Source: Novosphingobium sp. PhB57
GTDB lineage: Bacteria; Pseudomonadota; Alphaproteobacteria; Sphingomonadales; Sphingomonadaceae
Reading direction: 5' to 3'
Assembly: GCF_004342985.1 (NCBI RefSeq)
Contig: NZ_SMBO01000002.1
Span: 372,001 to 436,000 of the forward strand
DNA: 64,000 nt
Positions 18,963-27,589 of the stretch are shown in pieces. How positions within the stretch are numbered: the first letter of the stretch is position 1; every line of letters starts with the position of its first letter. The notes beneath the pieces are model-generated. The model ran no database searches. It saw only the letters and a program-made list of their open reading frames with translations, and had not been told where the DNA came from. The position numbers were made by a program, and so were the translations under genes.

Positions 18963-21419
18963 CTAGGCGTCCCGATCCTTGCGGATGTGGATTTCGCGCT
19001 GGGGGAAGGGCATCTGGATGCCTTCCTTGCCGAACCGCTGGGCAATCGTGAAGCGGAGCTGCGAGGCGATCGCGGAACCATCCGTCGCATCGGGCACGAA
19101 GACGAGCAGGCGCAAGTTGACGGCGCTTTCCGCGAAGCCGTCCAGCGTCACCGTGGGCGCGGGCGATTGCAGCACGCCCGCATGGGTGGCGGCGATGTCG
19201 AGCAGGACGATGCGCACGTTCTCCAGGTCCGAGCCGTAGGCTACGTTCACCGGCACCACCACGCGGGCCAGGGCCGCGCCCAGGCTCAGGTTCTTGACGC
19301 TGCCGGTGATGAGCTGGGAATTGGGTATGATGATCTGGTGGCGGTCGAAGCTCTCCAGATGGGTGGACCGCACCGAGACCTTGCGCACGATGCCCGAGAA
19401 ATTCCCGACCTCGATCCAGTCGCCCTCGCGGATCGGCCGTTCGACCAGCAGGATGATCCCGCTCGTGAAGTTCTCGACGGTGGACTGGAGGCCGAAGCCC
19501 AGCCCGACCGAAAGCGCCCCGGCCACGAACGTCAGGCTCGACAGGTCCAGCCCGGTACTGGCGATGGCGAGCACGGTGGCGAGCACGACGCCGACATAGC
19601 CGATCATCGTCACGATCGAGGCCTGCGAGCCGCGGTCCAGCCCGAACTGCGGCAGCACCGTCAGGTCCAGCACGCGCTTGAGCCAGCGGGTGATCGCGTA
19701 ACCGCCCAGGAAAACGAAGAAGAAGGTCAGCACGTCTCCGGCAGAGAGGTTGACGCGGCCGATGGTCACGCCGCTGCGCAGCGCCACGATGCCGTCGCCG
19801 ATCTCGCGGCTGTTGTAGCCCCAGGTCACGGCCAGCAGCGGCAGCGTGCCAAGCGTGAGCAGCAGTCCCGTCACCATCGGGATGATGTGCAGGGTGCGGT
19901 GATAACGCTTGAGCCGGCCCTGGGCGAGCATGTCCAGCACGGCGGAGATCAGGCGGTGGAGGAAGATGGCGATGGCGATGATGGCGATGGAGGCAACGAC
20001 GTCGGAAAAGATCTCGCGCGCGAGCACGATGTAGCCGATCGCGGCGGCGCTCACGCTGCCGATCACCAGGAGCTTCAGGACACGGCTGAAAGGGGCGGCG
20101 AAATCGAGGGCATCGCCAACGGTGTGCTTTTCGTGCGCCTCTTCCTGGCGGCCGTCGCGCAGCAGGTTGGCCAGGGTCCAGATCAACCAGCCTCCGCCGA
20201 TCAGCAGCAGGGCGGAGATCAGGTCGATCACGGTGCCGGAGGCGAAGCCGCCCTGCTCCAGCCCCTCCACCACGGCCTCCAGCGCCATGACGATGCCGAT
20301 CCAGCGGACGGTCGAGACGCCCTTGTCCACCAGTTCCGGCCGCAATTGCACCAGTCGCAGTTCCGTGAAGGGGGATCGCAGCGTGCTGCGGCCCAGCCAG
20401 TGGGCGATGGCGACCATCAGCGCCGCCAGCACCAGCAGCACGCTCAGCGTGACCAGCGCGGGCATGGCCATGAACGGCTTCAGGACGAGGACGAATGCAC
20501 CGATGGTGCAGCCGATGCCGAAGAACAGCACGATCGCGCCGGTCACGTCCTCCAGCACGACGAGAGGCAGGCGGCTTGAAAGCTGCTGGCTGGTGGGAAT
20601 GCGCTTTTCCAGCGCGCGGCTGCCCGCGCGCAAGGCCCAGGTGGAGGCGAACGGCCCAAGCAGCACCAGCGCCGCGGCGCCCAGCAGGCGGCCGACCAGG
20701 CCGCCGAAGCCTTCCCTGGCGTAGGCCGCGGCCACGTTGTGAGCCACCAGGCTCATGCCGCGCGACACGTCCCAGGCAAAATCCACCCACAGCCGCGGGT
20801 CCAGCACCGAGCGGGCCCGCTCCCCCTTGCGCAGGCGTTCGATGGTAGAGATCCGGTTGTCGAGATCGGTCACCAACGTTGCCGCGCGCGCCTGCGCCTC
20901 TCGGGCGCGCAGCACCGGGGCGAGCGCTACGGAGAGCTTTGCGTCCAGTACCTTGCGCTGCTGGGTAATGGCCGAGGCCTCGGTCTTGCCGGTTTCGGGC
21001 AGCGGGCCGAGGGCATTGATCTGGGCCTGGATGATCCGCGCGTCCAGGTTGCTGCGATCGGCCAGTTCGCGCGCTAGGTCGCGGTCGGCGGCCAGACGGT
21101 CGCGCAGCAGGTTGAGCTTGTGCACTTCGTCGTAGTCGAAGCGGCTGGGGGGCTTGCGCAGGATGGCCTTGGCGCTGGCGGCATCGTTCTCGAAGCCGGC
21201 GGTGAGGGCGGGGTCGGAGGCGTCGTCGGCTTTGGGCGGCGGAGGGGGCGCGTCCTTCTGGCGCACGGCGGGGACGGCCGAGGCCAGCACTTCCGGGACG
21301 GAAGGGTGCTGCGGCGGCGCGGCACCGACGAGACAGCAGGCTGCGGCCAGCGCCATGCAGATGCGCGCCAACCAGGCTCGGCCCTGTCTGCGATCGGTAC
21401 CGAAAGTGCGGGATGTCAC
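18963..21419 (-). CDS. Large mechanosensitive channel protein (DUF3772 + MscS)
   Basis: About 818 residues. An N-terminal signal-like segment leads to a periplasmic coiled region of DUF3772 type (residues about 60-220, LDARIIQAQINALGPLPETG and LVTDLDNRISTIERL). Many membrane helices follow, and then the MscS core: the pore helix region VAGALSVGLGFGLQSTVENFTSGI and the beta domain RPIREGDWIEVGNFSGIVRKV. It presumably releases solutes on hypo-osmotic shock. Start uncertain: the GTG at 21419, 10 bp after the META gene, gives a good signal peptide; an ATG at 21356 is the alternative. Probably an operon with the META gene. Confidence 0.88.
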   Translation of the reverse strand: MTSRTFGTDRRQGRAWLARICMALAAACCLVGAAPPQHPSVPEVLASAVPAVRQKDAPPPPPKADDASDPALTAGFENDAASAKAILRKPPSRFDYDEVHKLNLLRDRLAADRDLARELADRSNLDARIIQAQINALGPLPETGKTEASAITQQRKVLDAKLSVALAPVLRAREAQARAATLVTDLDNRISTIERLRKGERARSVLDPRLWVDFAWDVSRGMSLVAHNVAAAYAREGFGGLVGRLLGAAALVLLGPFASTWALRAGSRALEKRIPTSQQLSSRLPLVVLEDVTGAIVLFFGIGCTIGAFVLVLKPFMAMPALVTLSVLLVLAALMVAIAHWLGRSTLRSPFTELRLVQLRPELVDKGVSTVRWIGIVMALEAVVEGLEQGGFASGTVIDLISALLLIGGGWLIWTLANLLRDGRQEEAHEKHTVGDALDFAAPFSRVLKLLVIGSVSAAAIGYIVLAREIFSDVVASIAIIAIAIFLHRLISAVLDMLAQGRLKRYHRTLHIIPMVTGLLLTLGTLPLLAVTWGYNSREIGDGIVALRSGVTIGRVNLSAGDVLTFFFVFLGGYAITRWLKRVLDLTVLPQFGLDRGSQASIVTMIGYVGVVLATVLAIASTGLDLSSLTFVAGALSVGLGFGLQSTVENFTSGIILLVERPIREGDWIEVGNFSGIVRKVSVRSTHLESFDRHQIIIPNSQLITGSVKNLSLGAALARVVVPVNVAYGSDLENVRIVLLDIAATHAGVLQSPAPTVTLDGFAESAVNLRLLVFVPDATDGSAIASQLRFTIAQRFGKEGIQMPFPQREIHIRKDRDA

Positions 21420-21429
21420 GCCGGGCGGC

Positions 21430-21927
21430 TCAGAGCGGCGCGAGTTCGAAGATGCCGCCATCCATCTTGAGGGCAAGGAACAAGTGGCCGCCGCGCAAAG
21501 TATAGCTGGCCACGTCGGGCAGGCGGGCGGCAAGGGTCTGGCCGATGTCCGGCTGCGGGCAGAGCGCGCGCGTGGAGGCGACTGGACCGATCGACAGGGT
21601 GCCGCCTTCGCCGTTGGGCGCCGCCGTGTAAGTGGCGCGCCCGCGATTGCAATCCAGCTGCATCCCCAGCGCGCCGTCGGCGGCGAACTCCAGGGTATAG
21701 GTCCGACCCTCGCCCGGCGTACTGGTGCCCTGGGCGTCATCCGAGGACTGGAACTGCACGAGCTTCCAGGAGGTGCCTGCCAGAACGGCGGGGCTGGCGG
21801 AAGGCGTGGGTGCCGGGCCTGCAGCCGGCGGCGGGGCGCCGTCCGCCGCGCAGCCGGCGAGCGTGGCCAGCCCGGTCGCCAGGACCAGGGCGGCGGTTGG
21901 GGCGGTAACGGCGGTAAACCTGTTCAT
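21430..21927 (-). CDS. META domain-containing lipoprotein
   Basis: A 165-residue lipoprotein (signal ending ATLAGCAADG) with a short Pro/Ala-rich linker and a META/HslJ-like domain from about residue 50 (LAGTSWKLVQFQSSDD, then LQLDCNRG-like LGMQLDCNRGRATY, ending GIFELAPL). META domains occur in envelope-stress and secreted proteins; molecular role unknown. The ATG at 21927 has GGGAGCC upstream. Its stop is 10 bp before the MscS gene. Upstream lies the remnant of an outer-membrane protein gene. Confidence 0.88.
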   Translation of the reverse strand: MNRFTAVTAPTAALVLATGLATLAGCAADGAPPPAAGPAPTPSASPAVLAGTSWKLVQFQSSDDAQGTSTPGEGRTYTLEFAADGALGMQLDCNRGRATYTAAPNGEGGTLSIGPVASTRALCPQPDIGQTLAARLPDVASYTLRGGHLFLALKMDGGIFELAPL

Positions 21928-21952
21928 TGCCTGGCTCCCGGTGCTGTTGCGG

Positions 21953-22190
21953 TCAGTTGGTAAGGCCGATGTTCCAGCGAATGCCCAGACGGCCGACGAA
22001 GCGCTGGTAGTCGCGGGTCGGCACGTTGGAATCGATATCGGTATAGCCTGCAAAGCCATAAAACGAGAAGCGCTTGTCGATCGCGTGTTCCAGCCCGCCC
22101 GGAACGTCTTGCGGTTCGGGGGCAGCTGTTGATCGGAAACGTCCGTACCGATTCCCGTGCGTACCAAGGGTGCGGGCCTTGGAAGACGGC
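21953..22190 (-). pseudogene. C-terminal remnant of an outer-membrane beta-barrel protein gene
   Basis: Between the META gene and the PQQ dehydrogenase gene, the minus strand holds an open frame of about 78 codons. It ends ...RFSFYGFAGYTDID...RDYQRFVGRLGIRWNIGLTN-stop. The alternating aromatic strands and closing strand look like the C-terminus of an outer-membrane barrel, though the last residue is N and not F. An in-frame TAA lies just upstream and no start codon is seen. I read this as the 3' end of a deleted or broken gene. The barrel assignment is by pattern only. Confidence 0.45.
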
Positions 22191-22270
22191 TTACGAGAGC
22201 AGCGCGCGCCGTTCCGGGGCCTGTCGTCCCGCCCGTAAAAGCCAGGCTCTCCGCCCTTCGATGGCCCCGG

Positions 22271-24721
22271 CTACCGCGCCAGGGGGCGCGTGCCGGTGAG
22301 GGGGAAGCTGCCGAAGGGGCCGTTGGCGTTTTCGCCGCTGAGCTTGCCTTCGCGCACCGTGACGTCGTAGCTCACGGTGATCGGCATGGGCATCGAGGCC
22401 TTGCCCTGGAATTTCGCGCGGCCGTCCTTCACGCCCCCCGCGACTTCCACCGTGCCCTGGTCGGCGCTGACTTTGCCCGTCACCACATTGCCCGCCACCT
22501 TCAGGACCATGACCGCCTTCTGCGCGCCGACCGGGGTCTGGATCACGATGTTCCAGGTGCCCGCGAAGTCCTGCGGCTTTGCATGGCTGGCTTGCGCGGT
22601 CCTGGCCTTGTCCAGCAGCGCCTTCTGCTCGGCCGGGGCGGCCTGGGCCCTGGCGCGCAAGTAGAAGCGCATGGTTTCCAGTTCCTCGTCGGTGAAGGCG
22701 GAGAACGGCGGCATGCCGTTCATCTTGAGGGCACCTTCCTTCACCACCTGCCGGAACGTGGCCGCATCGGTGATGATCGGGGAATAGCGCAGGTCCGGCG
22801 CGGCGCCGCCGCCCACGGCGTTCCAGCCGTGGCAGACCAGGCAGGCGCGCGTGCCGAACAGCATGGCCCCGGCCTGGGCGCGGGCGAGGTCCGGCTTGAA
22901 GTCCGGATCGGTGGGCGGGACGAGGTCCGGCATGACGAAGGGCGGGATCGTGTCCTGGCCGTCCAGCGCGAAAGTGAGGACCCGGCGCGGCAGGCGATAG
23001 TCGGTACGGAAGGCGGCGTTGCCGGGCGAATTGATCCCCGCGCCGTTGCCCCCGCTGCCGGTGATGACGGTGACGTATTGCCGCCCGTTCATGCGATAGG
23101 TAATCGGTGCGCCTACGATCGGGCTTTCGGTCTTGAACGACCAGAGCTGCTTGCCGGTCCTGGCGTCCCGCGCCACGAACCTGCCGTCGATCTGGCCCTG
23201 GAACACCAGGCCGCCCGCACTGGCCATGACGCCGCCCGGCCAGTTGCCCGGCAGCTCCACTTCCCAGGCGAGCGACTGCGCGACGGGGTTCCAGGCGCGC
23301 AGGAAGCTCTTGTGGCTGCCCGGCAGTTCCACTTCGGGGATCAGCGTCACGCCCATGCCTGCCGTGATCTCGCCGCCGCCCTTCTGGCCGTCGCCGATGA
23401 GCGCGCCCTGTTCGATGACCGGGAGATAGACCAGCCCGGTGAGCGGACTGTAGGCCTGCGGCATCCAGGAGTGCGCCCCGGTCGGTCCGGGCCAGAGTTC
23501 GAACAGGCCGGGCTTGCCGGCATAGCGGATTCCAGGATTTTCCACCGGGCGTCCGGTCTTGCCGTCGATATGGTCGGCCCAGGTGACCTTGGCGATCTTC
23601 TGCGCCGAGATGAACTGGCCGGTCGCGCGGTCGATCACGTAGAAGAACCCGTTCTTCGGCGCCTGCATCAGCACCTTGCGGTCCTTGCCGTCGATCTTCA
23701 GCGTGGCCAGCGTCATGTCGGTGGTGGCGGTGCAGTCCCACTGCTCTGCAGGGCAGACCTGGTAGTGCCACTTGTAAGCGCCGGTCTTCACGTCCACCGC
23801 CACGATCGAGGCGAGGAACAGGTTGTCCCCGCCGCCGGGGCTGCGCTTCGCCTGATTATAGGGAAAGCCGTTGCCGATGCCGAGGTAGATGAGGCCGAGT
23901 TCGGCATCGTAGCTGAAGGCGTTCCAGGCCGTGCCACCGCCGCCGCGGCGCGTGCCGTCGGGGTTTGTCCAGCCGCCGGGCCAGGTCTTGCGCATGACCG
24001 CTTCGGCTTTTTCGTTCCCGGGCGTCACCGGGTCTCCCGGCGTGGTGTAGAACCGCCAGGCGAGCTTGCCGGTTCGCGCATCGTAGGCGGAGACGAAGCC
24101 GCGCGCCGGGCTGATGTCCGCACCGCCGAAGCCGACGATCACCTTGCCGCCGAACACCCGCGGGGCGCCGTTGGAATTGCGCGGGGAATCGTCCGGGAAG
24201 TCGTATGTCTTCCAGACTTCCTTGCCGGTTCTTGCATCAAGGGAGATCACGTAGCCGTCAGTGGTGACAAGGAAGACGTGGCCCGTCCCGTTTTCGCCGG
24301 CCTCATAGGCGATGCCCTTGTTGCCCCAGGACATCTGAAGCGCCGAAGTCGCGCGCTCGCGCGTGCCGCCGTCGTATTCCCAGAGCTGCTTGCCGGTCAC
24401 CGCATCCAGCGCGCGGATGTGGGAGTGGCCGGATGTGAGGAAAACCTTGCCCTCCGCCATCAGCGGCGTGCTGGCGGTATAGCCGGGTTCGAGGTCGAAG
24501 TGCCAGGCGAGCTTGAGCCGGCCTACCGTGTCGGTGTCGATCGCATCGAGCGGGGAATAATGGGCTTCGCTGCCGGTGCGGCCCCAGCTCGGCCATTCGT
24601 CCGGGTCAGTGACCATGGCCTGTTCGATCGGCTGGGCCGGCTTGTCGCAACTGGTCAGGGCGAGCGGCAGCAGGGCCGCGATCAGGAGCCGCAGCGCGGC
24701 AGTGCTTGGGCGTGCAATCAC
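22271..24721 (-). CDS. PQQ-dependent quinohemoprotein dehydrogenase, lipoprotein type
   Basis: An 816-residue periplasmic-side dehydrogenase. The start has a lipobox (LALTSC, Cys25). Residues 40-600 form a PQQ beta-propeller with repeated LDARTGKEVW-type W motifs. The probable catalytic aspartate is Asp329 in AEQWDC, and the metal-site asparagine lies in GIGNGFPYN. A cytochrome c domain follows (CLVCH at 627-631, likely Met ligand near 670), then about 100 extra residues from 714 (FAGTWNIVIQTPVGA to PLTGTR) resembling a beta-barrel domain. The vicinal Cys-Cys of typical alcohol dehydrogenases is absent. Substrate unknown. No PQQ synthesis genes are nearby. Confidence 0.92.
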   Translation of the reverse strand: MIARPSTAALRLLIAALLPLALTSCDKPAQPIEQAMVTDPDEWPSWGRTGSEAHYSPLDAIDTDTVGRLKLAWHFDLEPGYTASTPLMAEGKVFLTSGHSHIRALDAVTGKQLWEYDGGTRERATSALQMSWGNKGIAYEAGENGTGHVFLVTTDGYVISLDARTGKEVWKTYDFPDDSPRNSNGAPRVFGGKVIVGFGGADISPARGFVSAYDARTGKLAWRFYTTPGDPVTPGNEKAEAVMRKTWPGGWTNPDGTRRGGGGTAWNAFSYDAELGLIYLGIGNGFPYNQAKRSPGGGDNLFLASIVAVDVKTGAYKWHYQVCPAEQWDCTATTDMTLATLKIDGKDRKVLMQAPKNGFFYVIDRATGQFISAQKIAKVTWADHIDGKTGRPVENPGIRYAGKPGLFELWPGPTGAHSWMPQAYSPLTGLVYLPVIEQGALIGDGQKGGGEITAGMGVTLIPEVELPGSHKSFLRAWNPVAQSLAWEVELPGNWPGGVMASAGGLVFQGQIDGRFVARDARTGKQLWSFKTESPIVGAPITYRMNGRQYVTVITGSGGNGAGINSPGNAAFRTDYRLPRRVLTFALDGQDTIPPFVMPDLVPPTDPDFKPDLARAQAGAMLFGTRACLVCHGWNAVGGGAAPDLRYSPIITDAATFRQVVKEGALKMNGMPPFSAFTDEELETMRFYLRARAQAAPAEQKALLDKARTAQASHAKPQDFAGTWNIVIQTPVGAQKAVMVLKVAGNVVTGKVSADQGTVEVAGGVKDGRAKFQGKASMPMPITVSYDVTVREGKLSGENANGPFGSFPLTGTRPLAR

Positions 24722-24870
24722 GGCTCTTCCCCCGTTACCTGTTATTCTGGCCCGTCTTCTGTTCTTGTTGCACGGGCTATCAGCCGCGCGCGGGCTTGGG
24801 AAGAGTTGCTAGCCTTTGTGTATCATAACTTGCGCGCCCATCGCCCGAGCGAAGAGCGGCGGCAGACGCA

Positions 24871-24908
24871 GGAACCCCGGCCGTCCGGGGGCGGGAGGCC
24901 GGGGTTCC
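24871..24908. repeat. Intergenic hairpin between DUF2171 and PQQ dehydrogenase genes
   Basis: Perfect 12-bp stem ggaaccccggcc/ggccggggttcc (24871-24882 and 24897-24908). It follows the 3' end of the DUF2171 gene on the minus strand, but no T-run is present. The rest of the 236-bp gap should hold the promoter of the dehydrogenase; no clear boxes were identified. Confidence 0.5.
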
Positions 24909-24957
24909 GTCGGGAAGCGGGCGCGCTTCCCTTATCTGTCATCGAGGGACGAAGGCG

Positions 24958-25185
24958 TCAGTTGGTGCCGGCGCCCATGGGAATCGGCGTGCCTTCCTTC
25001 AGATAGACGCGGTTGTCCTCGATGCGGTCCACGTTGTCGAAAGCGATGAAATGATGGGCGCCATCGGAACTGTCGGACCGGGTCAGCTTGAGCTGGTCGT
25101 CCTTGACCTCGTCGATGGTCCCGACATGCTTGCCGGTATAATCGGTGACTTCCATGTGCTCACGGATGCGAAGCTTCTCGAACAT
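24958..25185 (-). CDS. DUF2171 domain-containing protein
   Basis: A 75-residue soluble protein that is almost entirely one DUF2171 domain, a PRC-barrel-like small beta fold: IREHMEVTDYTGKHVGTIDEVKDDQLKLTR and later FIAFDNVDRIEDNRVYL. The start has a good ribosome site (AGGAGAACCCC). Function unknown; the family is abundant in sphingomonads and often appears in stress or storage contexts. A second copy lies 141 bp upstream on the same strand. Confidence 0.9.
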   Translation of the reverse strand: MFEKLRIREHMEVTDYTGKHVGTIDEVKDDQLKLTRSDSSDGAHHFIAFDNVDRIEDNRVYLKEGTPIPMGAGTN

Positions 25186-25326
25186 GAGGGGTTCTCCTGT
25201 GCGGGTGAGAGTATCTGCCTTTCTAACGGCCCGCTTCGGCGCTTCGTTCCGGCATTTGGTCCCGTAGGCAAAACGGCTCGTGCGAGGCTGCGGCAGGGCG
25301 GATCAGGGTTCCCGCGCCCGGCGCGC

Positions 25327-25587
25327 TCAGGGCTCGGCCCCTAGCCCGAAGGTGGCATCGCCGCGCGGGGAGAGGAGGATCCTGTCGCCGTCGACACCGT
25401 CGATCTCCGACACCGCGATGAAGGACGAGCCTTCGCCTTCCAGCACCACTTCCTGCCCGTCGACATGATCGACCGTGCCGATCGCGCTGCCGTCCGCCGC
25501 GATCACCGTCATACCCTTTTTGACGACGCCCGATTCGGTGGGCCAGGAGGTCTGGACGGGGTCGAAGTCCGATGGTGAAGGGGGCAT
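25327..25587 (-). CDS. DUF2171 domain-containing protein (second copy)
   Basis: An 86-residue paralogue of the adjacent gene, with the same layout: VVKKGMTVIAADGSAIGTVDHVDGQEVVLEG, then SFIAVSEIDGVDGDRILLSP. The two copies have diverged well beyond a recent duplication. The start follows a GGAGGAATAAGCC ribosome site. It is divergent from nrdB, with 330 bp between the two starts. Confidence 0.88.
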   Translation of the reverse strand: MPPSPSDFDPVQTSWPTESGVVKKGMTVIAADGSAIGTVDHVDGQEVVLEGEGSSFIAVSEIDGVDGDRILLSPRGDATFGLGAEP

Positions 25588-25796
25588 GGCTTATTCCTCC
25601 GTGAAGGGCGGGACGGGCTTGTCGATAAGGGAGAAAGCGCTGCAAACCGGCCCGGTTCCACGATTCGCCACTTACCGCTGGCCCACAAGCCCTTGCGTCC
25701 CCATATTGGTCAAGGCGCAAGATGTGCCTTTTTGCTGTGCAAACTTTTGCCAACCCGCTCCAAAAACGATCAAATTTGGGTATCGTGGCGGGCATC

Positions 25797-25819
25797 GGCC
25801 CCGGAGCTTGCTCCGGGCC
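25797..25819. repeat. Hairpin upstream of nrdB
   Basis: Near-palindrome ggccccggagc-tt-gctccgggcc about 100 bp before the nrdB start. The 330-bp gap between the DUF2171 gene and nrdB shows no other clear element; no paired NrdR boxes were recognised by eye. Confidence 0.4.
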
Positions 25820-25917
25820 TCCAAGATCATGCGCCGGGAAAGGCGCGAAAGGCCGCATATCGGCCTTTCGAATCGCCCGGCGCCCCATGCGAATCGAACC
25901 CCCGGAGTTGTCCGCCC

Positions 25918-26970
25918 ATGTCCCTTCTCGAAGCCCGCAAGACCTACAAGCCCTTCGAATACCCCTGGGCTTACGACTTCTGGAAGACGCAGCAGCAGAT
26001 CCACTGGCTGCCCGAGGAAGTGCCGCTGGGCGAGGATTGCCGCGACTGGGCGCAGAACATCTCGGAGCATGAGCGCAACCTGCTCACCCAGATCTTCCGC
26101 TTCTTCACCCAGGCCGACGTGGAAGTGCAGGACTGCTACCACGAGAAGTACGCGCGCGTCTTCAAGCCGACCGAGATCAAGATGATGCTCACTGCTTTCT
26201 CCAACATGGAGACGGTGCACATCGCCGCCTACTCGCACCTGCTCGACACCATCGGCATGCCCGAGAGCGAATACGGCATGTTCCTTGAGTACGAGGAGCT
26301 GAAGGCCAAGCACGATTACCTGCAGAAGTTCGGCGTCGACAATGACGAGGACATCGCGCGCACACTGGCCATGTTCGGCGGCTTCACCGAGGGCGTGCAG
26401 CTCTTCGCCAGCTTCGCGATGCTGATGAACTTCCCGCGCTTCAACAAGATGAAGGGCATGGGCCAGATCGTTTCGTGGTCCGTGCGCGACGAATCGCTGC
26501 ACTGCGAGGGCATCACCCGCCTGTTCCACGCCTTCGTGCAGGAGCGTAACTGCCTGACCAAGGCCGTGAAGGACGACATCGCCGACCAGTGCCAGACCAC
26601 GGTTCGCCTGGAAGACGCCTTCATCGACCTGGCCTTCGAGATGGGTCCGGTCCCCGGCATGACCGCCAAGGACATCAAGAAGTACATCCGCTACATCGCC
26701 GACTGGCGCCTCAGCCAGCTGGGCCTGAACCCGATCTACCTGATCGAGGATCACCCGCTGCCCTGGCTCCAGCCGCTGCTGAACGGCGTGGAGCACGCGA
26801 ACTTCTTCGAAACCCGCTCGACGGAATATTCGAAGGGCGCGACGCGCGGCAACTGGAACGACGTGTGGTCGAACTTCGATTCGCGCCGCAAGGTGAAGGC
26901 CAACGACGAAGTGCTCGTGGCCGACGGCACCGAACCCGACATGTTCGGCGCGACCGAAGCGGCCGAATAA
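25918..26970 (+). CDS. nrdB: Ribonucleoside-diphosphate reductase small subunit
   Basis: Radical-generating beta subunit of class I ribonucleotide reductase, which with NrdA makes deoxynucleotides. It has 350 residues. The di-iron and radical signature METVHIAAY has the ExxHxxxY pattern, so the tyrosyl radical site is present. The second ligand cluster is GGFTEGVQLF and SVRDESLHCEG. The C-terminal acidic tail ends DMFGATEAAE. It starts MSLLEARKTYKPFEYPWA. nrdA is not adjacent. A strong terminator follows the stop. Confidence 0.96.
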   Translation: MSLLEARKTYKPFEYPWAYDFWKTQQQIHWLPEEVPLGEDCRDWAQNISEHERNLLTQIFRFFTQADVEVQDCYHEKYARVFKPTEIKMMLTAFSNMETVHIAAYSHLLDTIGMPESEYGMFLEYEELKAKHDYLQKFGVDNDEDIARTLAMFGGFTEGVQLFASFAMLMNFPRFNKMKGMGQIVSWSVRDESLHCEGITRLFHAFVQERNCLTKAVKDDIADQCQTTVRLEDAFIDLAFEMGPVPGMTAKDIKKYIRYIADWRLSQLGLNPIYLIEDHPLPWLQPLLNGVEHANFFETRSTEYSKGATRGNWNDVWSNFDSRRKVKANDEVLVADGTEPDMFGATEAAE

Positions 26971-26991
26971 GCCGGTTCACAAAGAAACAGG

Positions 26992-27025
26992 AAAGGGCCC
27001 GGGAGCAGCGCTTCCGGGCCCTTTT
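26992..27025 (+). terminator. Rho-independent terminator of nrdB
   Basis: Stem aaagggcccgg/ccgggcccttt (26992-27002 and 27014-27024) with an 11-bp loop, ending in TTTT. It lies 22 bp after the nrdB stop. The A/T symmetry means it could also serve the convergent nuclease gene. Confidence 0.85.
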
Positions 27026-27057
27026 CCATGCCGGTCCGTTTCCTGGGGGTGTGCCGA

Positions 27058-27573
27058 TCAGCACCAGCTGCGGCGATGCCCCTGCCACTGCTCCGCCAGG
27101 CCTTCTTCCACCAGCGTCGCGCCCAGGCTGCGGCCTTTGCGGGTGACGATGCGCAGGGCGCGGCCGTAGCGGTCCTTGTCGCGGCCATCGCCGCCGGGCT
27201 GGAGCGTGAAGGGACCGGCGTTCAGCAGGGCGATCAGGCGGCGCGTCGCCTCCGCGCCGAGTTGCGCCTCGTCCCGGCACTCGGGCGTGCTGGTTTCGGG
27301 GGTGTTGATGTCGGCGATGCGGATCTTGGTGCCCTGGTACCAGAAGGTGTCGCCATCGACGACGCAGGTCTTGCGCACCGGACCCGAGCAATGGGCGAAG
27401 CGCGCGGTCTCGGTATCGGGCGCGGCGGGAAACAGGCCGCCGCCCAGCGTGGGCGCGCCGCTGCGCTGGTCGTGCCAGAGATAGAGCCCGGCCACGAGAA
27501 CGAGCGGCAGCAGCAGCCAGATCGAAGCCGGGTGCCAGCGCCGGTGCGAGGGCCGGCGGTAAGGTCTTGGCAT
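27058..27573 (-). CDS. Thermonuclease family protein (SNase-like), membrane-anchored
   Basis: A 171-residue staphylococcal-nuclease-fold protein. Residues about 15-35 form one membrane anchor or uncleaved signal (ASIWLLLPLVLVAGLYLW). The SNase core then follows: TCVVDGDTFWYQGTKIRIADINTPE and later DRYGRALRIV, with the catalytic Arg/Asp/Glu positions recognisable. It probably cleaves nucleic acids outside the cytoplasm. The ATG at 27573 avoids overlap with the PilZ gene that ends at 27590; an ATG at 27612 would overlap it. Confidence 0.9.
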   Translation of the reverse strand: MPRPYRRPSHRRWHPASIWLLLPLVLVAGLYLWHDQRSGAPTLGGGLFPAAPDTETARFAHCSGPVRKTCVVDGDTFWYQGTKIRIADINTPETSTPECRDEAQLGAEATRRLIALLNAGPFTLQPGGDGRDKDRYGRALRIVTRKGRSLGATLVEEGLAEQWQGHRRSWC

Positions 27574-27589
27574 GGGGGAAGAAGTGTCC

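Noticed and set aside
22157..25006. 949-codon plus-strand open frame opposite the PQQ dehydrogenase
   Set aside because: The minus strand encodes a complete PQQ/cytochrome c protein. The plus frame has Arg/Gly/Ala-biased composition and no domain.
25588..25917. NrdR boxes before nrdB
   Set aside because: Short AT-rich words are present but no pair of 16-bp boxes resembling the NrdR consensus was found.
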